Numbered from the stretch's first letter, positions 9,801 through 16,441 are shown. The stretch: DNA of 34,197 bases from an uncultured Christensenellaceae bacterium (GCA_944381345.1 CALWKU010000036.1:1-34197), one strand, 5' to 3'. The notes: generated by a model from the letters alone, not told the origin. Program-made: numbers and translations.

Positions 9801-10080
9801 TTTGTTCCTCGATCACCTTGCGCAGCAGCATGACCGCGCCCTGAGGCGAAAGGAAGTTCTCGCCCGTCAAGCCCAATATCTTGCTCGCAAGGCGCGCGAA
9901 ACTGACGACCTCGACGTCAAAACACGCGCTGACGGCGAGCCGTTCCATGACCGCTTTTTCATAATAGAGCATAAAGCGGTCGGGTACGAGTAAGATCTGA
10001 CGCCTCTCTCCCCGCCTCGATTTGATGAGATCGATGACGGACGCGCAGTCGAGCGTATCGGTCAAAAAGAATTCCACCAT
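6817..10080 (-). CDS. addB: AddB, helicase/nuclease subunit B with iron-sulfur nuclease domain
   Basis: This 1087-residue AddB partner lies directly upstream of addA, the usual order in Firmicutes. The C-terminal nuclease domain shows GVIDRVDR and VLDYKSAG. Four cysteines for a 4Fe-4S cluster are in place: one in FDCPFKYY (about 742), then C1047, C1050 and C1056 in CGYCDYSHIC. The N-terminus aligns with AddB (LLVPDRFMLYYEKAVME), but where Bacillus has the P-loop GRSGSGKT this protein reads LTDTLDCASV, so no Walker A is present. The start at 10080 has no Shine-Dalgarno; a -10 box ends 6 nt upstream, which suggests a leaderless mRNA. A divergent lipoprotein gene shares the 132-bp upstream region. 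Confidence 0.95.
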   Translation of the reverse strand: MVEFFLTDTLDCASVIDLIKSRRGERRQILLVPDRFMLYYEKAVMERLAVSACFDVEVVSFARLASKILGLTGENFLSPQGAVMLLRKVIEEQKDKLVCFRASYGNVNFASEVYAVISQIRNSGISTSMIEDAIAALPTKVVNKSKDILLLYRGYVDALRDGLVDGTSKLAALVEAIERDGLEDADVYVSDYLYFSGTERDVLEAIFKRAHSTSVFFAGASEGAENARIYPTSCLNSLIDRARQAGCMVKMHASDHGLKGDKKVIKEQLFSYNGFVAPSDGFVRLWSSPTIEDEVMRVAREIRRKVTDGARYRDFAVVCCDAESYLPVITRVFARCGIACFADRKRRLSVQAAPRLVLSAMRAVAKNFRRREIVEFCRSGILGLDGTAVDVFENYMVKYGIDGFSPVKPFAAGGDIDPDRAVADAVRAEIAAYLQPIRDDEATVAEFAERIDEFMKGCDFDAKVETYAQKLTALDDPAELSCLKQGVEKFKDLIDQSVRLMGGCRMTLSEYHNILAGAAAGESISMIPLSADSVFVGESRESRYDNVKYMYVVGAVAGKLPPEHGEGGIFATKESREWSKAGLDVEPDTAAQNDSERLNTLMFMLKPTERLTVSYPQYAGDGSANAPSALMGQISEMLGVSVDAQRSVPPESADGYAYLFADEAGALKELLLYKARLARGGAIDGTGAYDALYAIACEREGKTKVDLMLSAGRVKRNLDTSAAGVEPWRGGYTSVSRFEKYFDCPFKYYMDYVLGVRRRDEAKMQSDETGTIIHDVLERYFRDSDYDPGDRAAIAARANRCIDAALSEPEHRRLSEIPELRGAVAELRGRCVFLIVTLVERMRSSGFKPYELERAFGFDDKTPPIVIDAGGKKLKIRGVIDRVDRCGDDVIVLDYKSAGTVEFSLPQIYFGERIQLPIYMRAIAEAENLTPVGMFYLPMKNVYVKDESDATRFRYVGFINTDGKIPEELDVGFKQDEHVGDLFPLVKSVSAPDKEGEIHHVYKGADGQGAVVDTVTFAKICDYAYELVRKAAAEIDGGFILPVGRNCGYCDYSHICNKARADAERTTSKAKSFDRYKYFAPRREGKE

Positions 10081-10086
10081 ACTTCT

Positions 10087-10115
10087 ATTTTAGCTTGCCT
10101 CGGCGCGCTTGTAAA
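10087..10115 (-). promoter_or_regulatory. Promoter of addB-addA, positioned for a leaderless mRNA
   Basis: The minus strand has -35 TTTACA (10110-10115), a 17-nt spacer and -10 TAAAAT (10087-10092). Only six bases (AGAAGT) separate the -10 from the addB ATG, so a normal start 7 nt after the -10 would fall on the A of ATG. Confidence 0.7.
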
Positions 10116-10178
10116 TACATTTGCGGTACATCGCCGCCCCTTTTCGCGCCGATATGCCGAAATGTGCGTCTCTTTTGG

Positions 10179-10206
10179 TTGCTATCGCGCGCATTTGTGT
10201 TATAAT
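10179..10206 (+). promoter_or_regulatory. Extended -10 promoter of the lipoprotein gene, positioned for a leaderless mRNA
   Basis: The plus strand has TGT-TATAAT (10198-10206), a full extended -10, with a possible -35 TTGCTA (10179-10184) at a 16-nt spacing. The -10 ends six bases (AGTGCT) before ATG 10213, so transcription should begin at or next to the start codon. Confidence 0.7.
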
Positions 10207-10212
10207 AGTGCT

Positions 10213-11097
10213 ATGAAAAAGAGAATCGCATTGATGATCGCGGCGATAACCGTCGCGGTGATTGCCGTAGTTTCTTTCGCCGGCTGTTCAAGTACGCCCG
10301 CGCAGAAACTGCTGCTCGACTCCCGCCCCTGGGAGAATATGGACGTGGAAGAATATTTCGTCTACGACGTCACTTACACGCCGGACAAGACCGAGTCCGC
10401 CACAGGCGTTTACACCGTCGCCGTAAAGGGCTACGACCACGGCGAAACGTTGACGTTGGACGGCTTTTCCTACGCCGAGCCGTGCTATCACATTCACTCC
10501 GAACTTCGTTTTGATGAAAGCGGCGACTATGTCGTGACCGACTCGGTCGTCACCCCCGACATCAAACCCGTCTACGGCGCGGAGAAAAAACTCGACCATG
10601 GCGTAACAACGACTTACACCGCACGCTATGCGGACGAAAAATGCAACTATTCCTACGTCGAAGGCGACCAAAAATATGAAGGCTCTATCGATATGGGCGA
10701 GTTTGACTCCTCACCTTATATCGACAATACTTTTCTCTATCAATTGGTCAGATGTCTGCCCGACGTCGCTTCGGGACTGACCTTCTCCGTGCCCAACTTC
10801 ATTCAGGGCGGTAAGGAATCGGTCACCGTTTCCCTTTCGGGTACGACGGTCAACGAGATCTTTGCCAACGGCGCGACCGTATCCGAAGGCGAAGAGACGC
10901 CGACCGTAGAATGCACCTCGACGGTGGTCTCGCTCAACCGCACCTTCCCCGGCAGCGGCATTTCGCTGATGTGCTCCGTCGCCAACGCGGACTACGCGCT
11001 CGATGACGGCACAAAGATAGCGCATATGATCGTCAAGATCATAGAAGGCTCTACCACTTACATATTAAAAACCGTCTCAAACAAGATCCCCGGGTAA
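10213..11097 (+). CDS. Unknown secreted lipoprotein
   Basis: This 294-residue protein starts with a lipoprotein signal peptide: MKKR, a hydrophobic core at 5-23, and a lipobox ending FAGC with the modified cysteine at 25. It is therefore predicted to be anchored to the outer face of the membrane. The mature part is acidic and looks rich in beta strand, with no cysteines near the anchor other than C25; no known domain is recognised. An in-frame ATG at 10162 exists, but it lies upstream of the -10 box and would bury the signal peptide, so 10213 was chosen. No Shine-Dalgarno is present. The gene is monocistronic, ended by a strong terminator 17 nt downstream, and divergent from addBA. Confidence 0.85.
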   Translation: MKKRIALMIAAITVAVIAVVSFAGCSSTPAQKLLLDSRPWENMDVEEYFVYDVTYTPDKTESATGVYTVAVKGYDHGETLTLDGFSYAEPCYHIHSELRFDESGDYVVTDSVVTPDIKPVYGAEKKLDHGVTTTYTARYADEKCNYSYVEGDQKYEGSIDMGEFDSSPYIDNTFLYQLVRCLPDVASGLTFSVPNFIQGGKESVTVSLSGTTVNEIFANGATVSEGEETPTVECTSTVVSLNRTFPGSGISLMCSVANADYALDDGTKIAHMIVKIIEGSTTYILKTVSNKIPG

Positions 11098-11114
11098 GCC
11101 GACATGACAAAGCC

Positions 11115-11140
11115 GCGCGCCGCAAGGCGCGCTCTTTTTT
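11115..11140 (+). terminator. Intrinsic terminator after the lipoprotein gene
   Basis: GCGCGCC (11115-11121) and GGCGCGC (11126-11132) form a perfect 7-bp GC stem with a GCAA tetraloop, followed by TCTTTTTT. Confidence 0.93.
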
Positions 11141-11164
11141 GCATATCGTACGAATATACGCCGT

Positions 11165-12079
11165 ATGATATACGGATATATGGCCGTGTTTCATCTCGAT
11201 GACAACTGCACCTATACGCTGGACGGAGCGCCCGCGCCGAAGAGATTCGAGCGCGACGGCGTCTTTGCGCTGGGCGGATGGAAAGACGGGCGCCTGCCCG
11301 CAACCGTCGTCGTAGACGCGCGCGATCCGCGCGCGGCGGGACTGAACGCTACCGACTTCCTCAACGGGCATTTTTTGCTTTCGCTCGACCTCTCGCCCGC
11401 AACGCCGCTCTGCGCCGAAACGTCGCAATGCTCCTGCTCGGGCGCGGCGCGCCACCTCATCACCGCGCGCCGCTGCGAGGACTCGCCCCTCGTCGTCGAG
11501 ACGGACGGCGCGATCCTCTCTCTGCGCTGCCCTATCGCCGTCGAAAAACTCGCCGCGGTCTGCGCGCGCGTCGACGGCGGCGATCTTATCCGCATCACTG
11601 CGCGCGGACGAAATATATTTTGCGCGCTCATCTATCACGGCGGCGGCTATGTTCCGCTGCTGACCGCCGCCGCAGACGAAATATCTTTGGGGGACGACGG
11701 CGTAGTTTTGCGCGACTTTGTCGGCGGAATGCTGTACTCGACGGTGACTCGCAAGTTCAAAATCAAAGACGGCGCGTTTTGCGAGACCGAGCGCACTTTC
11801 GATCGACGCGATCACCGCTATCCCGACGGTTTGATCGGCAGGCTCTACCTCGAAAAGCTGTTCTACCGCGACCAAAGCCGCTGCGATCTGGTCTCTTCCT
11901 CGTGTCCCGTCAACGTCGACGAGACGATCGGTTCGTTCGACCGCGTCTTTGACGACGACTTCTGCGGCTGCCGCAGAGGCGTGTATTGCCTCGCCGGCAA
12001 CGAGGGCTATTGCCGCGTGCGCAAGGTGATGTTCGTCGTCAAAAACGGTCTGATCGAGGACGTGCGCGTTTTGCCATAA
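11165..12079 (+). CDS. Unknown cysteine-rich protein
   Basis: I do not recognise this 304-residue protein. It has no signal peptide or transmembrane segment. Cysteines are frequent, including a CSCSG cluster near 90 and FCGC near 268, so metal binding is possible but unproven. Codon use and GC content match the neighbours. Neither possible start has a good ribosome site: ATG 11165 begins MIYGYMAVF, and ATG 11180 (MAVFHLDD) is preceded only by GGA. The downstream start is a fair alternative. The gene lies between two terminators and so forms its own unit. The small inverted repeat CGTAT-GAT-ATACG spans the first start codon. Confidence 0.7.
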   Translation: MIYGYMAVFHLDDNCTYTLDGAPAPKRFERDGVFALGGWKDGRLPATVVVDARDPRAAGLNATDFLNGHFLLSLDLSPATPLCAETSQCSCSGAARHLITARRCEDSPLVVETDGAILSLRCPIAVEKLAAVCARVDGGDLIRITARGRNIFCALIYHGGGYVPLLTAAADEISLGDDGVVLRDFVGGMLYSTVTRKFKIKDGAFCETERTFDRRDHRYPDGLIGRLYLEKLFYRDQSRCDLVSSSCPVNVDETIGSFDRVFDDDFCGCRRGVYCLAGNEGYCRVRKVMFVVKNGLIEDVRVLP

Positions 12080-12113
12080 AAACTTGTATAAGAAACAACT
12101 CTTGCGCTCAAAT

Positions 12114-12156
12114 AAAACTGCGCCTCTCGTGAGACACAGTCGTGAAGCGCAGTTTT
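12114..12156. terminator. Bidirectional terminator between convergent genes
   Basis: AAAACTGCGC (12114-12123) and GCGCAGTTTT (12147-12156) form a perfect 10-bp stem around a 23-nt loop. Five T follow on the plus strand and four T on the minus strand. It can serve the unknown gene on the left (plus) and the GLUG pseudogene on the right (minus, stop at 12164). Confidence 0.85.
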
Positions 12157-12163
12157 TCGCACT

Positions 12164-13850
12164 TTAACTCAGTTTCAATATCGCGGGACGACCGTTCCCT
12201 TCCATCCATCTCGAATCGCTCAACATCAACAAATCGGAAAATGTTGCAAAATCAAGAAATTGACTTTCCGTTATCGGTTTGAGCAACGAATTTGATCCCG
12301 TTTCATCGCAATAGCACGACTCGACATCAAAATGACTGTCAGCTTTTTCTTGTCCATTTTCACTCTCCCATGGAATCAAATTCCGTCAATATTATTTTTT
12401 CCGGAGAAAAACTCCAGTATGTTTTCGATAAATGCAACGTATCGACGATCGTTTCCTCGTCCCACTCGTTTATAATGCTTAAATCGTTTTCGTTGCCGTA
12501 TTCTGCCGAATCGGCAATACAACTGCTTATACTTGCGGATCTCGGTCCGAAAACATCCGTTTGACCGCCGGATAATGTCGCGTCTTTCACTCCGCTATAC
12601 AATATCGTGCCGGCAGTTGTGCCGTAAAACCCGGAAGTAACGGATGAATCTCCATATGTATTGCTTATATTGTTGCCTATCGACAGCGAGTTTGCAACCG
12701 AGCCGACAGACATACCTATCGTATACAATCCGCCTACAAACCCGGCGCAGTTAAATGAACACGATGTCGGGGTCGTATCGTTTATCGATACTGTATTCCC
12801 CGAACTGAGACAATTGAGAATCTCTATATACGAATATCCTGCAAAACCGCCAATCGTCCCACGGCAATCCGATGTCTCGCCTAAAATCGTAATACTGTTA
12901 TCCTTGCTCATGCAATTGATGATCGAATGTTCCTCCGAAGTCGTACCGCCGACAAACCCTCCGATATTTGCTTTGCTCGTAATGCTCGCCGTCAAAGATC
13001 CCCCGATCGTGTAGCTGTCGGCTATTTCGCTTCCCGAGTAGGCAATAAAGCCGCCGCTGTGAAGTGTTCCGGAGCCGTTGTATTCCAAGTCCATTTGAGT
13101 ATTTTCAGCGCCGCAAGAAATAATTTTTGAATTCAAATAACCGTTACTGCGGCCAAAAACACTTCCGACATAAAAGCCTTAATTCCCCGTTTTTTTATAG
13201 CTTATCTCGCAATTCTCCGCAATGCAATTTTCGGCATCGTAAACAATACCGGCAATACCGCCTATATATGTGGGGTAGTCGCTGTTTGTGTGATTGGAAG
13301 TCAACGTTATGGAAGAATTTTTCACAACAACATTCTTGATGTACGGATTCGGCATGATATATCCTTGCCATTTTTCTAAAAACTCATCGTGCTCTTCCGT
13401 ATCTTCACCTGTATACCCCAGCCAATTTAATGTGCCTGCCGCAATTCCGATACTTTCAAATTGCTTATTTGCTATGACTCCTCTGACCTTTACGTTCTCA
13501 AACGTGGTATTTGTTAGATATTTTATCATTCCGAAAAAGCCTGCGTATTGGTAATCAGCATAAGGATCATAGTAATTTGTGGTGATCATGCAGTTTTTGA
13601 TAGTATGACCCCCTCCGTCAAACGCCCATACGCGGATCGGATCCCATGACGCACCGTTGAAATCTATGTCTCCCGTCAAACGATACGCTCCGTACGGCGA
13701 CATTGCTTTCAGGTCTTCCACCGTAGAGACGGGAATATAATCGATATCATCCTTGGTTAAATCTTTTACTTCATGCCCGCAGGAAACGAACAGCGCAACA
13801 CAAGTTGTCGCTATCATTATAATTATTATAAATATTATCACTCGTTTCAT
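12164..13850 (-). pseudogene. Broken GLUG-repeat lipoprotein gene
   Basis: Three adjoining reading pieces make one protein of about 560 codons. The first (13850-13179) starts with a lipoprotein signal peptide (MKRVIIFIIIIMIATTC..., candidate modified Cys in FVSCG) and ends at an in-frame TAA (13179-13181). Beyond the TAA the same frame stays open to 12360, with GFYVGSVFGRSNG directly after the stop. The last piece (12379-12164) is in another frame and ends GNGRPAILKLS, like the tail of GLUG proteins. GLUG-type units (GGIAGIV, GGFVGGT, GGFAGYS, AGFVGGL) recur; the family is found in surface adhesins and IgA-protease-like proteins. The region is visibly AT-richer than its flanks, which suggests acquisition by transfer. 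Sequencing error at two places is the alternative to true decay. Confidence 0.8.
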
Positions 13851-13879
13851 TGTCGCACCTTATAAATTTATAATTTTCT

Positions 13880-13908
13880 ATTAAAGTATACAACCTATCC
13901 CCCGTCAA
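13880..13908 (-). promoter_or_regulatory. Promoter of the GLUG-repeat gene
   Basis: The minus strand has -35 TTGACG (13903-13908), a 17-nt spacer and -10 TTTAAT (13880-13885). The predicted start near 13873 gives a leader of about 23 nt with a modest AAGGTG ribosome site. An intact promoter suggests the gene broke recently. Confidence 0.7.
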
Positions 13909-13952
13909 GTAAACTAACTGTTCTTTTTATAAATTTTTATTTTTTCTAAATG

Positions 13953-13986
13953 TATCGGAGAGTTCAAACGATCGAACTCTCCGATA
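13953..13986. repeat. 13-bp perfect inverted repeat
   Basis: TATCGGAGAGTTC (13953-13965) and GAACTCTCCGATA (13974-13986) flank an 8-nt loop in an AT-rich intergenic region. Neither side is followed by a proper T tract, so it is a weak terminator candidate; it may be an operator or a structured RNA element. It sits upstream of the GLUG gene promoter. Confidence 0.6.
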
Positions 13987-14130
13987 ATTTTATGTAAAAA
14001 ATATAGCCGCTGTTTCCGGATATATCGGATGCGCACTTCAATCATCTTCAATCATTCGATTTTCGTCGGACAAATCGGACAAAATATAATACACGTGTTT
14101 CATGCAAGTTTTATTTGAATAATCGTAAAC

Positions 14131-14145
14131 GGCGGCGTCGCCGCC
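14131..14145 (-). terminator. Probable weak terminator after rplI
   Basis: GGCGGC-GTC-GCCGCC forms a 6-bp stem 15 nt after the rplI stop. On the minus strand it is followed by GTTTACGATTATT, a poor T tract. Confidence 0.4.
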
Positions 14146-14160
14146 CGATAGTCAAACAAA

Positions 14161-14604
14161 TCAAAGCGGCTTTACCGCGATGACTATCTTTGCGGAAACG
14201 CCCGCGTACAATTTGAGTTCCGCCTCGTAATTGCCGACCGATTTGACGCTGTCTTTGAGTACGACCTTTTTCTTGTCGACGTCATAGCCCATGCCAACCA
14301 GCTTTTCGGCGATCTCTTTGGACGTGACCGCGCCGAACAATTTGCCGTTGTCTCCGCAGCGGATAGCGATCTCTACGGTTTTGCCGTTGAGTTCGGCAGC
14401 AGCCTGTTTCGCCGCATCCGACTCCTCTTTGCGGCGCTTTTCGTCCGCAGCGCGGCGCTGATTGGTCTCGTTGATCACCGCGGCGGTCGCCTCTTTTGCA
14501 AGCCCCCTGCGGATGAGAAAATTGCGCGCGTAGCCGTCGTTGACCTCAATGATATCGCCCTTTTTGCCTTGCGGCTTGACGTCCTGCAAAAGTAAAACTT
14601 TCAT
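14161..14604 (-). CDS. rplI: Ribosomal protein bL9
   Basis: This 147-residue protein is bL9, a two-domain protein of the 50S subunit bound to 23S rRNA near the L1 stalk. The N-terminal domain has the family signature ([21 protein letters not shown], then [13 protein letters not shown]), followed by the long connecting helix with many charged residues (about 45-75) and a C-terminal domain ending [11 protein letters not shown]. The length is normal. The start at 14604 is chosen over an upstream in-frame ATG because GGAGG lies 7 nt before it and bL9 begins MKV. It has its own promoter and is not in an rpsF-ssb-rpsR cluster here. Confidence 0.97.
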   Translation of the reverse strand: MKVLLLQDVKPQGKKGDIIEVNDGYARNFLIRRGLAKEATAAVINETNQRRAADEKRRKEESDAAKQAAAELNGKTVEIAIRCGDNGKLFGAVTSKEIAEKLVGMGYDVDKKKVVLKDSVKSVGNYEAELKLYAGVSAKIVIAVKPL

Positions 14605-14620
14605 GTTTGCCTCCGTTTTT

Positions 14621-14649
14621 ATCATATCACAATCCGAGACGCTTGACAA
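14621..14649 (-). promoter_or_regulatory. Promoter of rplI
   Basis: The minus strand has -35 TTGTCA (14644-14649), a 17-nt spacer and -10 TATGAT (14621-14626). It lies about 17 nt upstream of the rplI start codon, so the leader is short but still contains GGAGG. Confidence 0.65.
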
Positions 14650-14708
14650 CAATTCCGCGCAAATGCATTGTTTGCGAAAATATGCCGATACTTATCTCGG
14701 AGGTATTT

Positions 14709-15017
14709 ATGAAAGGATTGATGTGTACTTCGGGCAATTGCGAACACAACCGCAACTGCCGCTGTATGGCGGGGATAGTCGACTTCGACAAGCGCGGCGT
14801 GTGCAAGACAAAGTGTAAACGCGACGGCGTACCTCGCCAAAACGGCGCCGCTATCGAGGCGGCGCGCGACTTTGAATACGGCTACTCGCCCGACGTCCTC
14901 GTCAAGTGCGAGTGCGCAAACTGCACCTATAACCGCAACCGCGTCTGCGCGTGCGAAAGCATAGACGTCGGCGACGCGCTAGTCCGTACCCGCTGCTTCA
15001 CAAAACGCACCGATTGA
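14709..15017 (+). CDS. DUF1540-like cysteine-rich (probable zinc-binding) protein
   Basis: This 102-residue protein carries two cysteine modules that resemble DUF1540. The first (MCTSGNCEHNRNCRCMAG, ending CKTKC) lies near 5-36; the second (KCECANCTYNRNRVCACE, ending RTRCF) near 66-97. Each has the C-x4-C-x(4-6)-C pattern followed by a beta-like IDV or IVDF segment and a final Cys, which is typical of small zinc-binding proteins in Firmicutes. No biochemical role is known to me. The start at 14709 is supported by CGGAGG 5-6 nt upstream; longer in-frame starts lack one. It is divergent from rplI and its stop codon touches the terminator of the gene on the opposite strand. Confidence 0.8.
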   Translation: MKGLMCTSGNCEHNRNCRCMAGIVDFDKRGVCKTKCKRDGVPRQNGAAIEAARDFEYGYSPDVLVKCECANCTYNRNRVCACESIDVGDALVRTRCFTKRTD

Positions 15018-15040
15018 AAAACCCGACCTTGACGGTCGGG
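15017..15040 (-). terminator. Intrinsic terminator after the 15049-15663 gene
   Basis: On the minus strand CCCGACC-GTCAA-GGTCGGG (15040-15022) is followed by five T (15021-15017). It lies 8 nt after the stop at 15049 and overlaps the end of the convergent DUF1540-like gene, which has no T tract on its own side. Confidence 0.88.
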
Positions 15041-15048
15041 TCGAACGA

Positions 15049-15663
15049 TCAAACGTCTTTATCTTCTTTGTCGACAAGCGGTGCGTCGCCGGACGGGACC
15101 GCATCGTCTCCTCTGCGCTTTGGCGCGATGACCTTGCGCTCGGGCTTAGCGGACGTCTTGACGGGCGTTTCCTCGGTCACGGGTGCGACGTCGGTTTTTT
15201 GGGGTTCCGGCAACGCCTGCTGCGGCTCGAACGTTTCCGCATTGAGTTCTTCCTCTTCGTGCGACGGTTCGGGCGGCGCGACTGCGTCTCCGTCCGACGT
15301 CTCCGCCTTTTCGCGTATTATAAATTCTGTCAGCACCAATGCAAACAAAACGATGATCAGCACGTTGACTTCGGCAAGGACAAACGCGCCTACCGCCAAC
15401 AATACAAACGAGAAAAGCGCTTGAGCCTTGACGTCGGACCACGTTTCCTGCTTGCGGAATCCTTTGATGATGAGTGCCGACAACACCACAGCCGCCGCCC
15501 AAACAAACCACGCAACGACCAACGTAAACGTCGTCGTGCCGGTGGACACATCGGACGCTGCTGCAAGCGCTGACGCTACCACCAAATAGATGAACAGCGA
15601 AAGATCGATGAACAGCGAAAGTCCGAATTTCATGATCTTCAGCAAAGACAAAGTCTTTTTCAT
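15049..15663 (-). CDS. Unknown membrane protein with an acidic, disordered tail
   Basis: This 204-residue protein has four predicted transmembrane helices (about 12-34, 45-66, 79-97 and 98-114), followed by a C-terminal half rich in Glu, Asp, Pro and Ala that looks unstructured (for example PEPSHEEEELNAE) and a short basic patch KPERKVIAPKRRG. No family is recognised. In the first helix the six-residue unit LSLFI(D/Y) occurs twice, encoded by an 18-bp tandem duplication (15589-15603 and 15607-15621). The start is supported by GAGAGGTGG about 5 nt upstream and by a near-perfect promoter. It is monocistronic and ended by a good terminator. Confidence 0.8.
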   Translation of the reverse strand: MKKTLSLLKIMKFGLSLFIDLSLFIYLVVASALAAASDVSTGTTTFTLVVAWFVWAAAVVLSALIIKGFRKQETWSDVKAQALFSFVLLAVGAFVLAEVNVLIIVLFALVLTEFIIREKAETSDGDAVAPPEPSHEEEELNAETFEPQQALPEPQKTDVAPVTEETPVKTSAKPERKVIAPKRRGDDAVPSGDAPLVDKEDKDV

Positions 15664-15687
15664 ATACCACCTCTCAATTATATATCA

Positions 15688-15716
15688 ATTGTACTATTAT
15701 ATTGTGTTTTTGTCAA
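15688..15716 (-). promoter_or_regulatory. Strong promoter of the 15049-15663 gene
   Basis: The minus strand has a perfect -35 TTGACA (15711-15716), a 17-nt spacer and -10 TACAAT (15688-15693). The start near 15681 leaves a leader of about 18 nt with the ribosome site. Confidence 0.8.
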
Positions 15717-15761
15717 GGGCATACGCGTCCGGGTGCGTCGATGCAACCTCAAAGCCCTGGA

Positions 15762-15802
15762 TTTTCGCCAAACGGGGGAACGATTTCCGCCAAATGGGGG
15801 AA
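15762..15802 (+). repeat. Two tandem boxes TTT(C)CGCCAAA(C/T)GGGGGAA
   Basis: TTTTCGCCAAACGGGGGAA (15762-15780) and TTTCCGCCAAATGGGGGAA (15784-15802) are near-identical and in the same orientation, with their CGCC cores 22 bp apart, about two helical turns. They end just before a possible -35 (TTGAGA, 15807-15812). This is the arrangement of a dimeric activator or transposase binding site; the protein is unknown. Confidence 0.6.
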
Positions 15803-15806
15803 AGTG

Positions 15807-15835
15807 TTGAGACGACGTCTGAAATGTGTTATACG
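15807..15835 (+). promoter_or_regulatory. Possible promoter of the small 15864 gene
   Basis: The plus strand has TTGAGA (15807-15812), a 17-nt spacer and TATACG (15830-15835). A start near 15842 would give a leader of about 22 nt with GGGAG before ATG 15864. Confidence 0.4.
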
Positions 15836-15863
15836 ATAAATACAAAACAGCCGGGAGATGGGC

Positions 15864-16048
15864 ATGAAAAATGCAAAAAACGCATTATCGAAGAATACGC
15901 CGACACTCTGAAAACTCTTGCGGCAAGACTTGACACCTCAAAGACGCCCGTCCCTTCGTTCATGATGGCCGTGACAGGCACAGGAAACTATGCCTACCGC
16001 CGTAAAGGCGGAATATTCGTAGTGCCGATCACGACAATGAAAAACTAA
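15864..16048 (+). CDS. Possible small protein made by -1 frameshifting, or a decayed gene
   Basis: ATG 15864 follows GGGAG at a 6-nt spacing, but the zero frame encodes only MKNAKNALSKNTPTL before TGA (15909-15911). In the zero frame the codons GCA AAA AAC contain the slippery heptamer A_AAA_AAC (15875-15881). A -1 shift there enters exactly the open frame RIIEEYADTLKTLAARLDT... to TAA at 16046-16048, giving about 61 residues. Read without a shift, the downstream frame opens at ATG 15824 (74 residues) with no ribosome site and upstream of the predicted RNA start. The product is not recognised. A plain one-base mutation in a small gene explains the data equally well. Confidence 0.3.
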
Positions 16049-16171
16049 ACCTTGGCTTTGAGGCGAAAACCGAAAACAGCGAGACAGAAATAGGCGCACA
16101 GTTTGCTACAAACGCGCGCGTTTTGATTCGATGCGTTTATTTTCGGGTGTCCCCTAAAAGCGGAGCGGTCA

Positions 16172-16282
16172 GCGTATGCTTGACCGCGGAGAAGCGAGCA
16201 GATCGAGGAGCGCGAGGATTTATCGACGCGAACGTACTTTTGGTACGTGAGCAAGAAAACCGCAGCGCGACAATGATATGCG
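16172..16282 (+). repeat. 111-bp direct repeat, copy 1
   Basis: This unit (start GCGTATGCTTGACCGCGGAG, end CAATGATATGCG) matches 16317-16427 at all but three positions by eye. It contains the small palindrome CGTAC-TTTTG-GTACG. GCGTAT at its start faces ATACGC at 16287-16292, so the copy has inverted-repeat-like ends. Confidence 0.9.
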
Positions 16283-16316
16283 CATGATACGCGCGCTTTG
16301 TACTAATTTCCGATAG

Positions 16317-16427
16317 GCGTATGCTTGACCGCGGAGAAGCGAGCAGATCGAGGAGCGCGAGGATTTATCGACGCGAGCGTACTTTTGATACGTGAGCAAG
16401 AAAACCGGAGCGCGACAATGATATGCG
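16317..16427 (+). repeat. 111-bp direct repeat, copy 2, with 13-bp inverted ends
   Basis: This second copy lies 145 bp after the first. GCTTGACCGCGGA (16323-16335) is matched by its exact reverse complement TCCGCGGTCAAGC (16435-16447), which bounds a 125-bp element. The right arm covers the stop codon of scfB (16442-16444). The layout resembles a miniature mobile element or REP-like unit; no transposase is nearby. Confidence 0.85.
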
Positions 16428-16441
16428 ACGCTTATCCGCGG

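Larger units (their letters stand above)
13851..14160. other. 310-bp AT-rich intergenic region between rplI and the GLUG gene
   Basis: The stretch contains the GLUG gene promoter (13880-13908), the 13-bp inverted repeat (13953-13986) and a GC hairpin just after rplI (14131-14145). Between 13987 and 14130 I see AT-rich sequence with no convincing gene or RNA. Confidence 0.6.

Noticed and set aside
16045..16254. Minus-strand ORF of 69 codons across repeat copy 1
   Set aside because: It runs through the repeat and its flank, has no Shine-Dalgarno, and the equivalent frame is not kept in copy 2.
16172..16427. CRISPR array
   Set aside because: Only two units, 111 bp long and separated by 34 bp; no short repeat-spacer pattern and no cas genes.
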